A stretch of 58,170 nucleotides of DNA from Chloroflexota bacterium (GTDB taxonomy: Bacteria > Chloroflexota > UBA11872 > VXOZ01): assembly GCA_028874195.1 (NCBI GenBank), contig JAPPLM010000048.1, forward strand, positions 1 to 58,170, given 5' to 3'. A program made the translations under genes and the position numbers. The notes under the pieces were generated by a model. It saw only the letters and a list, made by a program, of their open reading frames with translations. It was not told the origin of the DNA and made no database searches. Shown piece by piece: positions 44,578-52,971 of the stretch. Position 1 is the first letter of the stretch. Each line of letters starts with the position of its first letter.

Positions 44578-44603
44578 GTCATTCTCGCGTATGCGGGAAT
44601 CCA
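44578..44603. repeat. Repeat family E copy (GTCATTCTCGCGTATGCGGG)
   Basis: Similar to the family E copies at 48812 and 48938 with a changed centre. The element ends in GGAATCCA. Confidence 0.7.
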
Positions 44604-44622
44604 TCCGCTCCGCGCCTACCAT

Positions 44623-44646
44623 GCGGGGGACAAGCCCCCGCGCTAC
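44623..44646 (-). repeat. Repeat family A copy, reverse orientation
   Basis: GCGGGGGACAAGCCCCCGC followed by GCTAC, identical to the copy at 34310-34333. Confidence 0.8.
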
Positions 44647-44746
44647 TCTAATAGGGAGTGTACGTACTAAATGTCATTCCAAGCGCAAGCGAGTTTCTCA
44701 CACGTTCTGTGTGGCATTCTCGTGCGCTTTGCTGCGCAAAGTGAGC

Positions 44747-46765
44747 ATGCCATATGATTACAATCCTATGACCGCAAGCATTGGTACAGCACTGCTCTTC
44801 ATCGCGTTCTTGGCGGCACTCTACAGCGCTGTTGCGGCTGTGCTCGGCGCGCGGCTGCGCGTACCGGAACTGGTTGTCAGCGCGCGTAATGCGGCCATTG
44901 CCGTCGCCGTGCTGGTAGGCCTTGCTGCGCTGACGCTCATGTACGCGTTCGTCACGCATGACTTCAGCCTGAAGTACGTTGTCGCTCAATCCACGCGTTC
45001 CCAGCCGTGGCCGTACATTTTCAGCGGCTTCTACGGCGGTCAGGCCGGCTCGCTGCTCTATTGGTCGCTGACGTTGGCGTTGCTCTCGTCCGCCGTCATA
45101 TTGATCCACTTCCGGGCCGACCGCCTGCTCATCCCGTATGTCATCACCGTGCTCATGGCTATCGAGTCGTTCATACTCGCCGTGCTCAACTTCATCTCGT
45201 CACCTTTCGAAACAGTGTCGCCGGTGCCGCCCGACGGCCGGGGTCTCAATCCGCTGCTCCAGGACCCGGGCATGCTGGTGCATCCGCCCATGTTGCTGGC
45301 GGGATACGTGAGTGTTTCGATTCCCTTTGCCTTTGCGTTGGCCGCGCTGATTACGGGCCAGGTGGACAGCCGCTGGCTCAAGGCGACCCGCCATTGGGCA
45401 CTGCTCGCCTGGCTCTTTCTTTCGCTTGGCAACCTGCTTGGCGCGTGGTGGGCCTACCACGTGCTTGGTTGGGGCGGCTACTGGGGGTGGGATCCCGTGG
45501 AAAACGCCGCAATTATGCCCTGGTTTGCCATGACGGCCTACGTGCACTCGGTACTCGTGCAAGAACGGCGCGGTATGCTGAAAGTCTGGAACATGGTGCT
45601 CATCATCGTGGCATTCAATCTCGCCATCTTTGGGACGTTCGTGGTGCGCAGCGGCATACTCTCTTCAGTCCACTCGTTTGCGGTTTCCGAGATCGGCCCC
45701 TACTTCTTTGGATTCCTCGCGGTTAGTCTCATCGTGTCGCTCACGTTGTTGCTGCTGCGCCTCCCTCAACTGAAAGACGAGCACAATTTCGATTCCATGC
45801 TGTCGCGCGAAGCCTCATTTCTCTTCAATAATCTTCTCTTTGTCTCCGTTATTCTCGTGACGTTTCTCGGTGTTATTTTCCCCCTGCTTTCCGAAGCGAT
45901 CCAGGGGCAAAAAATCAACGTCGGCGCGCCGTTCTATCAGCAAGTCAACGGACCGCTGCTCTTGGCGATTGTTGCGCTTATGGGTTTGGGTATGCTCGTG
46001 CCGTGGCGGCGCGGCGCTATGCGCGCGCTCTTGCGCGGTTTGCGGACCACACTCGTTGCCACTGCCATAGTGACCATTGCGGCCATTGTGCTTGGCGCGC
46101 GTTCGCCTTGGACAATTCTCAGCGTCGCCGCTTGCGCGTTTGCGTTCGCTGTCGCCGCGCGGGAGTTTCATCGCACCGCCCTTGCCCTGATGCGCGCCCG
46201 GCAAACGCACTATCCCGCCGCCCTGCTCGCGGTCTTCCGGTACAACCGCCGCCGCTACGGCGGCTACCTTGTCCACGTGGGAGTGGCGATCATGGGCATC
46301 GCCATCATAGGGTCATCATTCTTCCAGACCGAGCGTTCCGTGAGTATGCGCCCCGGCCAGAGCGTGGAGGTCGGCCAATACACGGTGGCCTATCAGGGAC
46401 TCACCACGTGGAGTGAACCCGGCAAGCTACGCACCATCGCGTCGCTGCTCGTGCGCAACAACAACCAGTCTTTTGAGGTAGCGCCGCAAAAAGTGGTCTA
46501 TGAGAATTGGGAAGAACAGCCGATTAGCGAGGTTGTGATCAAAACGGTGTATCCGCAGCTTGATGACGTGTACATCGTGATGGCGGCGTTTGGCGAAGAC
46601 AGTACGGCGAGCTTCCACATTTTCGTGAACCCGCTGGTGGCTTTCCTTTGGATTGGCGGCGCGCTGCTCGTCATCGGGGGGCTCATTTCCTGGTGGCCGG
46701 AAGCGGCACCTGCGACTGTTGACGTGCGCGCCGGCCGCTTGGCGCCGGGCACGGTATCGTCCTAG
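44747..46765 (+). CDS. ccmF: Cytochrome c heme lyase subunit CcmF
   Basis: A 672-residue multi-pass membrane protein that ligates heme to apocytochrome c with CcmH. The WWD heme-handling motif is GWGGYWGWDPVEN (241-253). Conserved membrane histidines occur in LVHPPMLLAGY before it. The C-terminus keeps the soluble domain with SMRPGQSVEVGQYT and ends in a hydrophobic helix (VAFLWIGGALLVIGGLISWW). The ATG at 44747 has AAAGTGAGC upstream; an ATG at 44768 is also possible. A longer frame starting at 44591 is inside a repeat. Confidence 0.95.
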   Translation: MPYDYNPMTASIGTALLFIAFLAALYSAVAAVLGARLRVPELVVSARNAAIAVAVLVGLAALTLMYAFVTHDFSLKYVVAQSTRSQPWPYIFSGFYGGQAGSLLYWSLTLALLSSAVILIHFRADRLLIPYVITVLMAIESFILAVLNFISSPFETVSPVPPDGRGLNPLLQDPGMLVHPPMLLAGYVSVSIPFAFALAALITGQVDSRWLKATRHWALLAWLFLSLGNLLGAWWAYHVLGWGGYWGWDPVENAAIMPWFAMTAYVHSVLVQERRGMLKVWNMVLIIVAFNLAIFGTFVVRSGILSSVHSFAVSEIGPYFFGFLAVSLIVSLTLLLLRLPQLKDEHNFDSMLSREASFLFNNLLFVSVILVTFLGVIFPLLSEAIQGQKINVGAPFYQQVNGPLLLAIVALMGLGMLVPWRRGAMRALLRGLRTTLVATAIVTIAAIVLGARSPWTILSVAACAFAFAVAAREFHRTALALMRARQTHYPAALLAVFRYNRRRYGGYLVHVGVAIMGIAIIGSSFFQTERSVSMRPGQSVEVGQYTVAYQGLTTWSEPGKLRTIASLLVRNNNQSFEVAPQKVVYENWEEQPISEVVIKTVYPQLDDVYIVMAAFGEDSTASFHIFVNPLVAFLWIGGALLVIGGLISWWPEAAPATVDVRAGRLAPGTVSS

Positions 46766-46777
46766 GGGGCGACTGGG

Positions 46778-47380
46778 ATGAAGTTCTATGACACATACGG
46801 AGAGCGTGTGCGTGGGCCAAGGTTTGCATTAGGAACCGGACCGCGTCTCATTTCTCCAATGCCGGCAGTGGCGAAAGCACGCTCACTGGCGGCCCTTGCA
46901 GCATTCGCGCTCGCCGTGTTGCTGCTCCAATTCGGCGCCCACCGCATCGGCGCTCAATCCATCGACGAGCAGACCGCTGCCATCGCCAAGCAGCTCAAGT
47001 GCCCGGTCTGCCAGAACATCCCGGTGGCGTACTCCCAGTCCCAATTGGCGGAAGAGATGCGCGAGGTAATCCGCGAGAAGGTGGCGCAGGGCGAGCGCGA
47101 GGAAGCGATCATCCAGTATTTCGTCGACCGCTACGGCGAGGACGTTTTGCTCGAGCCACGCCGAGAGGGCTTCAGTCTCTTGTTGTGGGTAACCTCCATT
47201 AGCGTGCTACTCTTCGGCGCGGCCGTCGTTGGCATCGTCCTCTGGAATTGGCAGCAAAGCCGTCCGGCATCGGCTTCCGCCACGTCGTCAGCGCCGGATT
47301 CGCCAACCTCAGCAGCAGGTAGGCTGGAGGAAATCTTCGAGGAAGAGTTCGCGCGCTACAAGCAGGACAAGCGTTCATGA
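46778..47380 (+). CDS. ccmH: Cytochrome c maturation thiol-disulfide protein CcmH
   Basis: A 200-residue CcmH/CycL-type protein with a hydrophobic segment (about residues 37-57), the apocytochrome thiol-reducing motif LKCPVCQ (Cys75, Cys78) and a following helical bundle with EEMREVIREKVAQGE, then a C-terminal transmembrane helix (LLLWVTSISVLLFGAAVVGI). It works with CcmF and CcmI in reducing and presenting the CxxCH motif. The start at 46778 has AGGGGGCG ahead; a second ATG at 46859 is weaker. The stop overlaps the next start by four bases (ATGA at 47377-47380). Confidence 0.93.
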   Translation: MKFYDTYGERVRGPRFALGTGPRLISPMPAVAKARSLAALAAFALAVLLLQFGAHRIGAQSIDEQTAAIAKQLKCPVCQNIPVAYSQSQLAEEMREVIREKVAQGEREEAIIQYFVDRYGEDVLLEPRREGFSLLLWVTSISVLLFGAAVVGIVLWNWQQSRPASASATSSAPDSPTSAAGRLEEIFEEEFARYKQDKRS

Positions 47381-48684
47381 GCATTGTGATGTTTGGCGGT
47401 GTGTTTGGCGCAGCCGTGTTGCTCTGGATTCTGTGGCCGCTCATCGGGCGCAGCGGTGTAACAGAGTCGCAGCGGCCGGAGGGCGCACCCGATGACATCG
47501 CGGAACGCACCCTGCTGCTCTATCAAGAGCTCGAGGAAATCGACTTAGAGCACGAACAGGGCGATCTCACTGCGGCAGAGTACGCCTCTTTGCGCGAGGC
47601 ACAAAAGCAGCGTGTTATCTCGCTCCTTCAGGCCAGGCAGCGTGAAGCGGGCGCTTTGAGTGCAGCCAGGGAACGCGGTGACGCAGACGAGTTGAGCGAC
47701 GCCATTGAGGCCGAAGTCCTGCGGATTCGCGCCCGGCGTCGCGGACAACTGGACGAATCGGCTGGGCAAAGCGCCGCCGCAGAAGCCCCGGCATCTGCCA
47801 TGGCGCGGGGCGTTCACTGGCTGTGGATTGGCGTACCCGCTCTCCTTGTTCTCATCGCTTTCGGCGGCATTTTTCAACTCTACCGTGCCTCCTCCCGCAC
47901 CCTCACGGAACAGACGCCGGTAGCGCAAATCAACGCGGCAGCGCTCGTAGGGTTTGCCTTTGTCGCTCCCGATCAGGTGCTCCTGGCAAACGCGAACGGC
48001 TTGTTGGAAAGCCGTGACGGAGGTTGGGCGTGGACGCAAAGTTCACTAGATGCGGTACCTGTAGCAATGGCAGTGTCGCCGGCCGGAGCAGGCGTTGCAT
48101 ACGTGTTTTCAGAAGACGGCGTGCACGTATCAGCCGACGCCGGCCGCACGTGGCAGGCTGTCACTGGCACGTTGCCGGGCGCTGAGATTCTGGCAGCGGC
48201 GGTCAATCCATACGTGCCCACGGAAGTCTATGCCAGTTTCGCCGACGCCGGTTTGCAGCGCTCGCGCGACGGAGGAAGGACCTGGGAAGCGGTCGCGACA
48301 CCGGACAACGAAGCAATCGTGGCAATCTATGTGGGCGGTATTCCACCGCTCCTCTTCATCGCCGTAGAATCGGGGAGAGTGCAGGCGAGCAGCGACGAGG
48401 GTGAGACGTGGGCCGCTGCCAGCGGCGCGGTTACCATGGCTTTGCGAGGGCCGGTGCGCGCCCTCGCAGGAGTGCCTGACGGCAGCGTGCTCTACGCGGC
48501 GGCGCATACCGGGTTGTTCATGTCGACGGCTGACGGACAGACCTGGGTGGATCTGCCCCTGCGCAAGCCGCTTGTCGCCGTAGCCGCTGACCCGGCGAAC
48601 GACCGCACCGTGCTCGCCGTAACCGAGACGGGAGAAGTCTTCCGCAGCACGGATGGCGGCATCGCGTGGAGAAACGAGCAGTGA
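47377..48684 (+). CDS. CcmI-like protein fused to BNR/Ycf48-like propeller
   Basis: A 435-residue protein of two parts. Residues 1-168 have the CcmI-type layout: a membrane helix at about 6-23, the helical ELEEIDLEHEQGDLTAAEY segment with LREAQKQRV, then a second membrane helix at 148-168. The rest (about 180-435) is a beta-propeller with BNR/sortilin-type repeats of the form DGGxTW (DGGWAWTQSS, DAGRTWQAVTG, DGGRTWEAVATP, DEGETWAAASG, DGQTWVDL, DGGIAWRN). The usual CcmI C-terminal TPR domain is replaced by the propeller. CcmI recruits apocytochrome c; the propeller may do the same or bind another partner. Translationally coupled with ccmH. Confidence 0.85.
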   Translation: MSIVMFGGVFGAAVLLWILWPLIGRSGVTESQRPEGAPDDIAERTLLLYQELEEIDLEHEQGDLTAAEYASLREAQKQRVISLLQARQREAGALSAARERGDADELSDAIEAEVLRIRARRRGQLDESAGQSAAAEAPASAMARGVHWLWIGVPALLVLIAFGGIFQLYRASSRTLTEQTPVAQINAAALVGFAFVAPDQVLLANANGLLESRDGGWAWTQSSLDAVPVAMAVSPAGAGVAYVFSEDGVHVSADAGRTWQAVTGTLPGAEILAAAVNPYVPTEVYASFADAGLQRSRDGGRTWEAVATPDNEAIVAIYVGGIPPLLFIAVESGRVQASSDEGETWAAASGAVTMALRGPVRALAGVPDGSVLYAAAHTGLFMSTADGQTWVDLPLRKPLVAVAADPANDRTVLAVTETGEVFRSTDGGIAWRNEQ

Positions 48685-48811
48685 TATCTCCTGTGCATGC
48701 AACGCCTGATAGGGGTACGGATGGTTTGCCGCCGTCGCTAGAGCAGGAAACCACCCCATTGGGCCTTGGGTCAATCCCGCCAAAACGGAAGCCTAATACG
48801 GCATCTCATCC

Positions 48812-48837
48812 GTCATTCCCGCGAAAGCGGGAATCCA
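48812..48837. repeat. Repeat family E copy
   Basis: GTCATTCCCGCGAAAGCGGG followed by AATCCA. A second identical copy starts at 48938, and a decayed one is visible near 48895. Confidence 0.8.
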
Positions 48838-48937
48838 TCCTGGCACCTGGTCAATCATCGCCGTCTAATTGGGAAACGACGACAGCGCATGACCGGTCAT
48901 ACCCGCGATGTCCAGAATCCAAAGCGGAACAGGATTC

Positions 48938-48963
48938 GTCATTCCCGCGAAAGCGGGAATCCA
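48938..48963. repeat. Repeat family E copy
   Basis: Same sequence as the copy at 48812-48837. The two copies lie between ccmI-like and the unknown membrane protein and are read through as open frame. Confidence 0.8.
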
Positions 48964-48986
48964 TCTTTTCTTTCACTGCAAGAAGC

Positions 48987-50255
48987 TTGGCTATTCAGAT
49001 TCCTAAGGCTTACCTCAACTCCCTGTCGCCAAGACACATTGCCCTTTCGTTGTGCTTCGGCATTCTTCTGACTCTCCTCACTACCGCTAGTCTTGCGGCG
49101 GCAGACGGCGTCATCACCGGCACCGTCGTCAACGGCACCGAGGGCGGCAGCGTGCCGGCGGACGTAGCCGTCACCCTCTATTTCCTGCGCGACGGGAACA
49201 TCGTGGAGCAGCGCACGCAGGTCACCGACGCTGCGGGCGCATACCGATTTGTCGAGGTTCCCACGGATGCGGAATTAGGCTTCGTGGTGGTTGCCGCCTA
49301 TGTGGAAGTGCCGTACAACACGCCGGAGTTGCGCTTTGCGGAGAGCGCTGTGATTGAAGCGCCGCCGCTCATGGTGTATGAAGCGAGCCAGGACGTGAGT
49401 GTGGTGCGGGTCATCACTGACGTGCTGATCATTGCGCCGGGTGAGGAGCAGAGCGGCATGCTCGCCGTCATCGAGGTTGTGCGGCTCGCCAACCGGAGCG
49501 ACCGCACGTTTCTCGCCACCGGCGTCGCAGGCGGTGGTGCGATGATGGATAGAGTATTGCGCTTTGCGCTGCCCGCCGGTGCCCAGGACCTCACCATGCT
49601 CAGCGGGATGAATGCGGAGAACGTCGTGCAGATAGATCGAGGCTTTGGCGTCTTCATGCCGCTGCTGCCGGGCGAGCGTGAAGTAGCCTTTGGCTACCAG
49701 GTGCCCTATTCCGGCAGTTCCCTGGATTTGATCAAACGCACGGTCTACCCTACGGACAACTTCGCTATCCTTGCGCTGGAAGAACACAACCTACGGTTGC
49801 AATCGGATCAACTGAAAGTGCAAGCCACGCCGATTGGCGACCGACGTTACGTCGTCGGCTCCACGGACTCGCTGGCGGCGCGGGCGGAAGTGCGGGTAAG
49901 GGTCGAAGGCTTGCCGGCGCCATCTTTGCGGGTGCGCCTGGAGCGGCTGTTTGAACGCGTGCGCGGCGCCCAGGCAAGCGTCTTTGTTCTGCTTGCCGTG
50001 GTGCTAATCTTGCCCCTACTCTATGCCGCCTACCGTATGCGCGGCGGTCTGCGCCGAAAAGCTGTGGCTGCGCCTGCGCTCGCTCCCGAAGCGCCGGATG
50101 CCAAAGAAGACTTGCTCCTCGAAATGGCTCAACTCGATGATGACTATGCGGCAGGAAGCTTGGTTGAAGACGACTACCGGCGCTTACGCGCGGAGAAGAA
50201 ACAACGTTTGATGGGACTCCATCGAGCGCCGGAGGAAGATCCCGACAATGGCTGA
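48987..50255 (+). CDS. Carboxypeptidase-regulatory-like membrane protein in ccm cluster
   Basis: A 422-residue protein with a signal segment (residues 18-38), a domain starting GVITGTVVNGTEGGSVP similar to carboxypeptidase-regulatory/transthyretin-like repeats, a beta-rich middle and a transmembrane helix at 331-349. The C-terminal cytoplasmic tail holds LDDDYAAGSLVEDDYRRLR, like a segment in the CcmI-like gene upstream. Start is uncertain: open frame extends to 48666 but that part is translation of repeats, while TTG 48987 gives a plausible signal peptide. The role is unknown; the position between ccmI-like and ccmA suggests a part in cytochrome c maturation. It overlaps ccmA by eight bases. 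Confidence 0.7.
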   Translation: MAIQIPKAYLNSLSPRHIALSLCFGILLTLLTTASLAAADGVITGTVVNGTEGGSVPADVAVTLYFLRDGNIVEQRTQVTDAAGAYRFVEVPTDAELGFVVVAAYVEVPYNTPELRFAESAVIEAPPLMVYEASQDVSVVRVITDVLIIAPGEEQSGMLAVIEVVRLANRSDRTFLATGVAGGGAMMDRVLRFALPAGAQDLTMLSGMNAENVVQIDRGFGVFMPLLPGEREVAFGYQVPYSGSSLDLIKRTVYPTDNFAILALEEHNLRLQSDQLKVQATPIGDRRYVVGSTDSLAARAEVRVRVEGLPAPSLRVRLERLFERVRGAQASVFVLLAVVLILPLLYAAYRMRGGLRRKAVAAPALAPEAPDAKEDLLLEMAQLDDDYAAGSLVEDDYRRLRAEKKQRLMGLHRAPEEDPDNG

Positions 50256-50985
50256 TCCTGGGACCGATGATGTGGATACTGCCGTTGAAGTGCAAGGGAT
50301 CACCAAACGTTACGGCGCCCAGGCCGCCTTGGACCAGGTAGACCTCTGTCTGGGCTGCAACGAGCGTTTGGCGGTGCTCGGACCCAACGGCGCCGGCAAG
50401 ACGACGCTCATCGCCGTGTTGGCAACGCTTGTGCGCCCATCGGCCGGTACGCTGCGGGTCATGGGCTTCGACAGTGCCGACGCGCCGAATGAAGTACGGC
50501 GGCGGATCGGTGTCGTCGCGCACCAAACCTACCTCTACGAGGAGCTCTCGGCGCGAGAGAATCTGCTGTTCTACGGCCGTCTCTATGGGATGCCGGACCT
50601 CGAGGCTCGCGTGGAGATGCTGCTGAAGCTCGTGGACATCTATCCGCGCCGCCATGAACAGATCGCGAACTTATCACGCGGCATGCAGCAGCGGGTGGCT
50701 CTGGCGCGCGCCCTTGTCCACGATCCCGACGTGCTGCTGCTCGACGAGCCCGACACCGGCTTGGACCAAGCGCATCTCGATCTGCTTGCCTCTCTCGTCC
50801 AAGGCCGCGCTATCCCGGCCCGGACGGTGATTCTCACCACCCACAATCTGGATCGCGCGCTGGAGCTGTGCGGTCGAGTCGCCGTGCTCGCTCAGGGTCG
50901 CCTCGTCTACCAGGCCGCAAGCGCTGCCCTCGATCGCGCCGCGCTGCGCGACGCGTATCACCGCCTGGCGGGAGCGGCGCCGTGA
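50248..50985 (+). CDS. ccmA: Heme exporter ATPase CcmA
   Basis: A 245-residue ABC ATPase of the CcmA type that with CcmB and CcmC/D releases heme-loaded CcmE. Walker A is GPNGAGKTTL, the signature is LSRGMQQRVALARA, Walker B LLLDEPDTGLD, H-loop THNLDR. The position directly before ccmB and in a ccm cluster supports the assignment, since the sequence alone is a generic ABC ATPase. Start ATG 50248 overlaps the previous stop by eight bases; the stop overlaps the GTG of ccmB (50982-50985). Confidence 0.92.
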   Translation: MADPGTDDVDTAVEVQGITKRYGAQAALDQVDLCLGCNERLAVLGPNGAGKTTLIAVLATLVRPSAGTLRVMGFDSADAPNEVRRRIGVVAHQTYLYEELSARENLLFYGRLYGMPDLEARVEMLLKLVDIYPRRHEQIANLSRGMQQRVALARALVHDPDVLLLDEPDTGLDQAHLDLLASLVQGRAIPARTVILTTHNLDRALELCGRVAVLAQGRLVYQAASAALDRAALRDAYHRLAGAAP

Positions 50986-51650
50986 AGCTGACGCTACAGC
51001 AAGTGCTGGCGATAGTGCAAAAGGACCTCATGGTGGAGATGCGCGCGCGCGACCTGCTCGTCCTCATGCTTACCTTTGCCGTGCTGTCGCTGGTTATCTT
51101 CTATCTCGCCTTAGACCTGTGGGGGCCGGTGGTGCAACGGGTTGGGCCCGGATTATTGTGGATGACGATTACCTTTGCCGCCATGCTGGGCATGGGCCGC
51201 ACTTTCGTGCGCGAGTATGAGCGCGGCACGCTTGCCGGATTGCTGCTTGCGCCCATCGACCGGGGCGCGCTCTTCATCAGCAAGTTGCTGGCAAATCTCA
51301 TCTTCCTCTTCATCATGGAAGCGGTCACCCTGCCGATGTTCGCCTTGCTCTTCGACTTGCCGGTACTCAATCCTGCCGTCATGCTGGCAACACTATTGGG
51401 AACACTGGGCTTAGCCATTCTCGGCACCATGTTTTCCGCCATGGCCGCCCACAGCCGGGCGCGCGAAGCGTTGCTGCCGCTTCTGCTCTTGCCCACGACG
51501 GTGCCCATTATCATTGGCGCAGTACAGGCGACGAGCAATGCAATCAGCGGCGTTGCGGACGGCCCACCATGGATCGGCTTGCTGATCGCTTTCGATGTGA
51601 TTTTCCTGACTCTTTCGTATTTGTTGTTTGAACACGCCATTGAAGGATGA
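50982..51650 (+). CDS. ccmB: Heme exporter permease CcmB
   Basis: A 222-residue six-helix membrane protein that pairs with CcmA. Family features are the QVLAIVQKDLMVEMRARDLL start, an EYERGTLAGLLLAPIDRGAL cytosolic loop and PLLLLPTTVPIIIGAVQAT near the C-terminus. Start is GTG 50982, which overlaps the ccmA stop as GTGA, so the two are coupled. Confidence 0.93.
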   Translation: MKLTLQQVLAIVQKDLMVEMRARDLLVLMLTFAVLSLVIFYLALDLWGPVVQRVGPGLLWMTITFAAMLGMGRTFVREYERGTLAGLLLAPIDRGALFISKLLANLIFLFIMEAVTLPMFALLFDLPVLNPAVMLATLLGTLGLAILGTMFSAMAAHSRAREALLPLLLLPTTVPIIIGAVQATSNAISGVADGPPWIGLLIAFDVIFLTLSYLLFEHAIEG

Positions 51651-51918
51651 ATGCTGTCCGATCGGCCAAGAGAAACTGGAAATTGCACGAAAAGCGAACC
51701 AACGGGGGTGCATTAAGCTTGCTTAATAGGATAGGTTATACCTTAATAGGAAAATGGTGGATGAGGAGCAGGCGGCGCTACTATTGGCTTCTTGGTTTCA
51801 CATTGGACGTGTTTCACACCAAATAGGGCACATTGGCGGGAGGGTTACGCGAGGAGTAAGAACTACCACATCGAACGCAACACAAGACAACGCTATTGCG
51901 TAGCCAGAAAGGATCCAA
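51651..51918. other. Intergenic region between ccmB and ccmC
   Basis: About 270 bases without a gene or recognised repeat. An AT-rich block at 51710-51770 (TTAATAGG occurs twice) could include a promoter for ccmC. Confidence 0.4.
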
Positions 51919-52620
51919 ATGGCACTAAGCAAGAACGAAGGCGGCGCGCGGAGATGGATAGACGACGTTCTCGGCGTTGCCACGTTGATCGGCATGGTCG
52001 TGGCGCTGTGGCTCATCTTCATCTATACGCCGATGGAGCTAGTGCAAGGCGCTGTGCAGAAAGTCTTCTATATCCACTTGGCGTCGATCTGGAATGCCTA
52101 CTTGGGCTTCTTAATTGTATTCGTGGTGAGCATTCTCTATCTCTGGCGGCCAAGTGCGCGTAAAGACCGCATTGCGCGGGCGTGGGCGGAAGTTGGGGTC
52201 GTATTTACCACGATCACCCTTGTGAGCGGCTCGATTTGGGCCAAACCGATCTGGGGCACGTATTGGACATGGGACGCGCGACTTACCTCTACGCTCATTC
52301 TCTGGATAATCTACGTGGTCTATCTGATGCTGCGGGGCTTTGTTGGCGACCCCGAGCGCGGCCGGCGCTACGCGGCAATCGTCGGCATCATCGGCTTCAT
52401 CGACGTGCCCATCGTGCACATGTCGGTGCGCTGGTGGCGGACGCTGCACCCCGACCCCATCGTCGCCACGTCGGAAGCCGCCTTGCCTGCGAGCATGTGG
52501 TATACCGTGCTCTACTGCATTGTGGTCTTTACGGTATTGGCGCTGTTTCTGGTGCGCCAGCGCGTGCACATCGACGAGTTGCGGGAAACGCTTGTTGATC
52601 TACGCACAACCTCAAGTTGA
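51919..52620 (+). CDS. ccmC: Heme exporter protein CcmC
   Basis: A 233-residue six-helix protein that attaches heme to CcmE. The WWD motif is WGTYWTWDARLTS (112-124) and the two heme-binding membrane histidines are His53 in FYIHLASIW and His167 in PIVHMSVRWW. The gene starts at ATG 51919 with AGAAAGGATCC upstream, and is followed by a short ccmD-like frame 19 bases later. Confidence 0.95.
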   Translation: MALSKNEGGARRWIDDVLGVATLIGMVVALWLIFIYTPMELVQGAVQKVFYIHLASIWNAYLGFLIVFVVSILYLWRPSARKDRIARAWAEVGVVFTTITLVSGSIWAKPIWGTYWTWDARLTSTLILWIIYVVYLMLRGFVGDPERGRRYAAIVGIIGFIDVPIVHMSVRWWRTLHPDPIVATSEAALPASMWYTVLYCIVVFTVLALFLVRQRVHIDELRETLVDLRTTSS

Positions 52621-52639
52621 ATGAAAGGGAATCACTTGA

Positions 52640-52819
52640 ATGGACACAATACAGAATTTCGACTTCCTCTTTGCCGCCTACACCATCTTGTGGGTAATAG
52701 TCTTCGGGTACTTCTTCTTCCTCACCCGGCAGCTTGCCGATCTGCGACGCGAGGTCAACGCTTTGCGCGAGGAACGTGGGAATGACGACGGCGCGTCTCC
52801 AACAGGCCCGAACTCGTAG
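52640..52819 (+). CDS. ccmD: CcmD-like small membrane protein
   Basis: A 59-residue frame: an N-terminal MDTIQNFDFLFAAYTILW with a hydrophobic helix (about residues 10-30), then charged LTRQLADLRREVNALREER and a polar tail. Size, topology (one membrane helix plus basic cytosolic helix) and position after ccmC match CcmD, which keeps CcmE release from CcmABC going. It has GAAAGGGAA upstream of the ATG. It is shorter than the cut-off of many gene finders. Confidence 0.8.
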   Translation: MDTIQNFDFLFAAYTILWVIVFGYFFFLTRQLADLRREVNALREERGNDDGASPTGPNS

Positions 52820-52902
52820 TGGCGTTACCGCGCAGAATGCGCCGAATGGATCTTCACTTGCGGAGTATTCTCGGCTTCGATTGACCGGCGATCAATTGGC
52901 AG

Positions 52903-52929
52903 TTGCCAGGGTGCATGTTATCCTATAAT
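52903..52929 (+). promoter_or_regulatory. Possible promoter of the ATP-grasp-like gene
   Basis: TATAAT (52924-52929) is a perfect -10 box; TTGCCA (52903-52908) at a 15-base spacing is a weak -35. The start of transcription would be near 52936, just before the ATG at 52972. Confidence 0.4.
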
Positions 52930-52971
52930 TACTGAAGTAATGGAGCACTCCGAGGATCCGAGCAGGTTTCA

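Larger units (their letters stand above)
44433..44746. other. Intergenic region between ccmE and ccmF with repeats
   Basis: Contains a hairpin at 44494-44521, a family E copy at 44578-44603 and a family A copy at 44623-44646. No gene is supported; an upstream start for ccmF at 44591 lies in the family E element. Confidence 0.65.

Noticed and set aside
48666-48986. Extended N-terminus of the ccm-cluster membrane protein
   Set aside because: Translation of two REP-like repeats (SFPRKRES); overlaps the end of the upstream gene.
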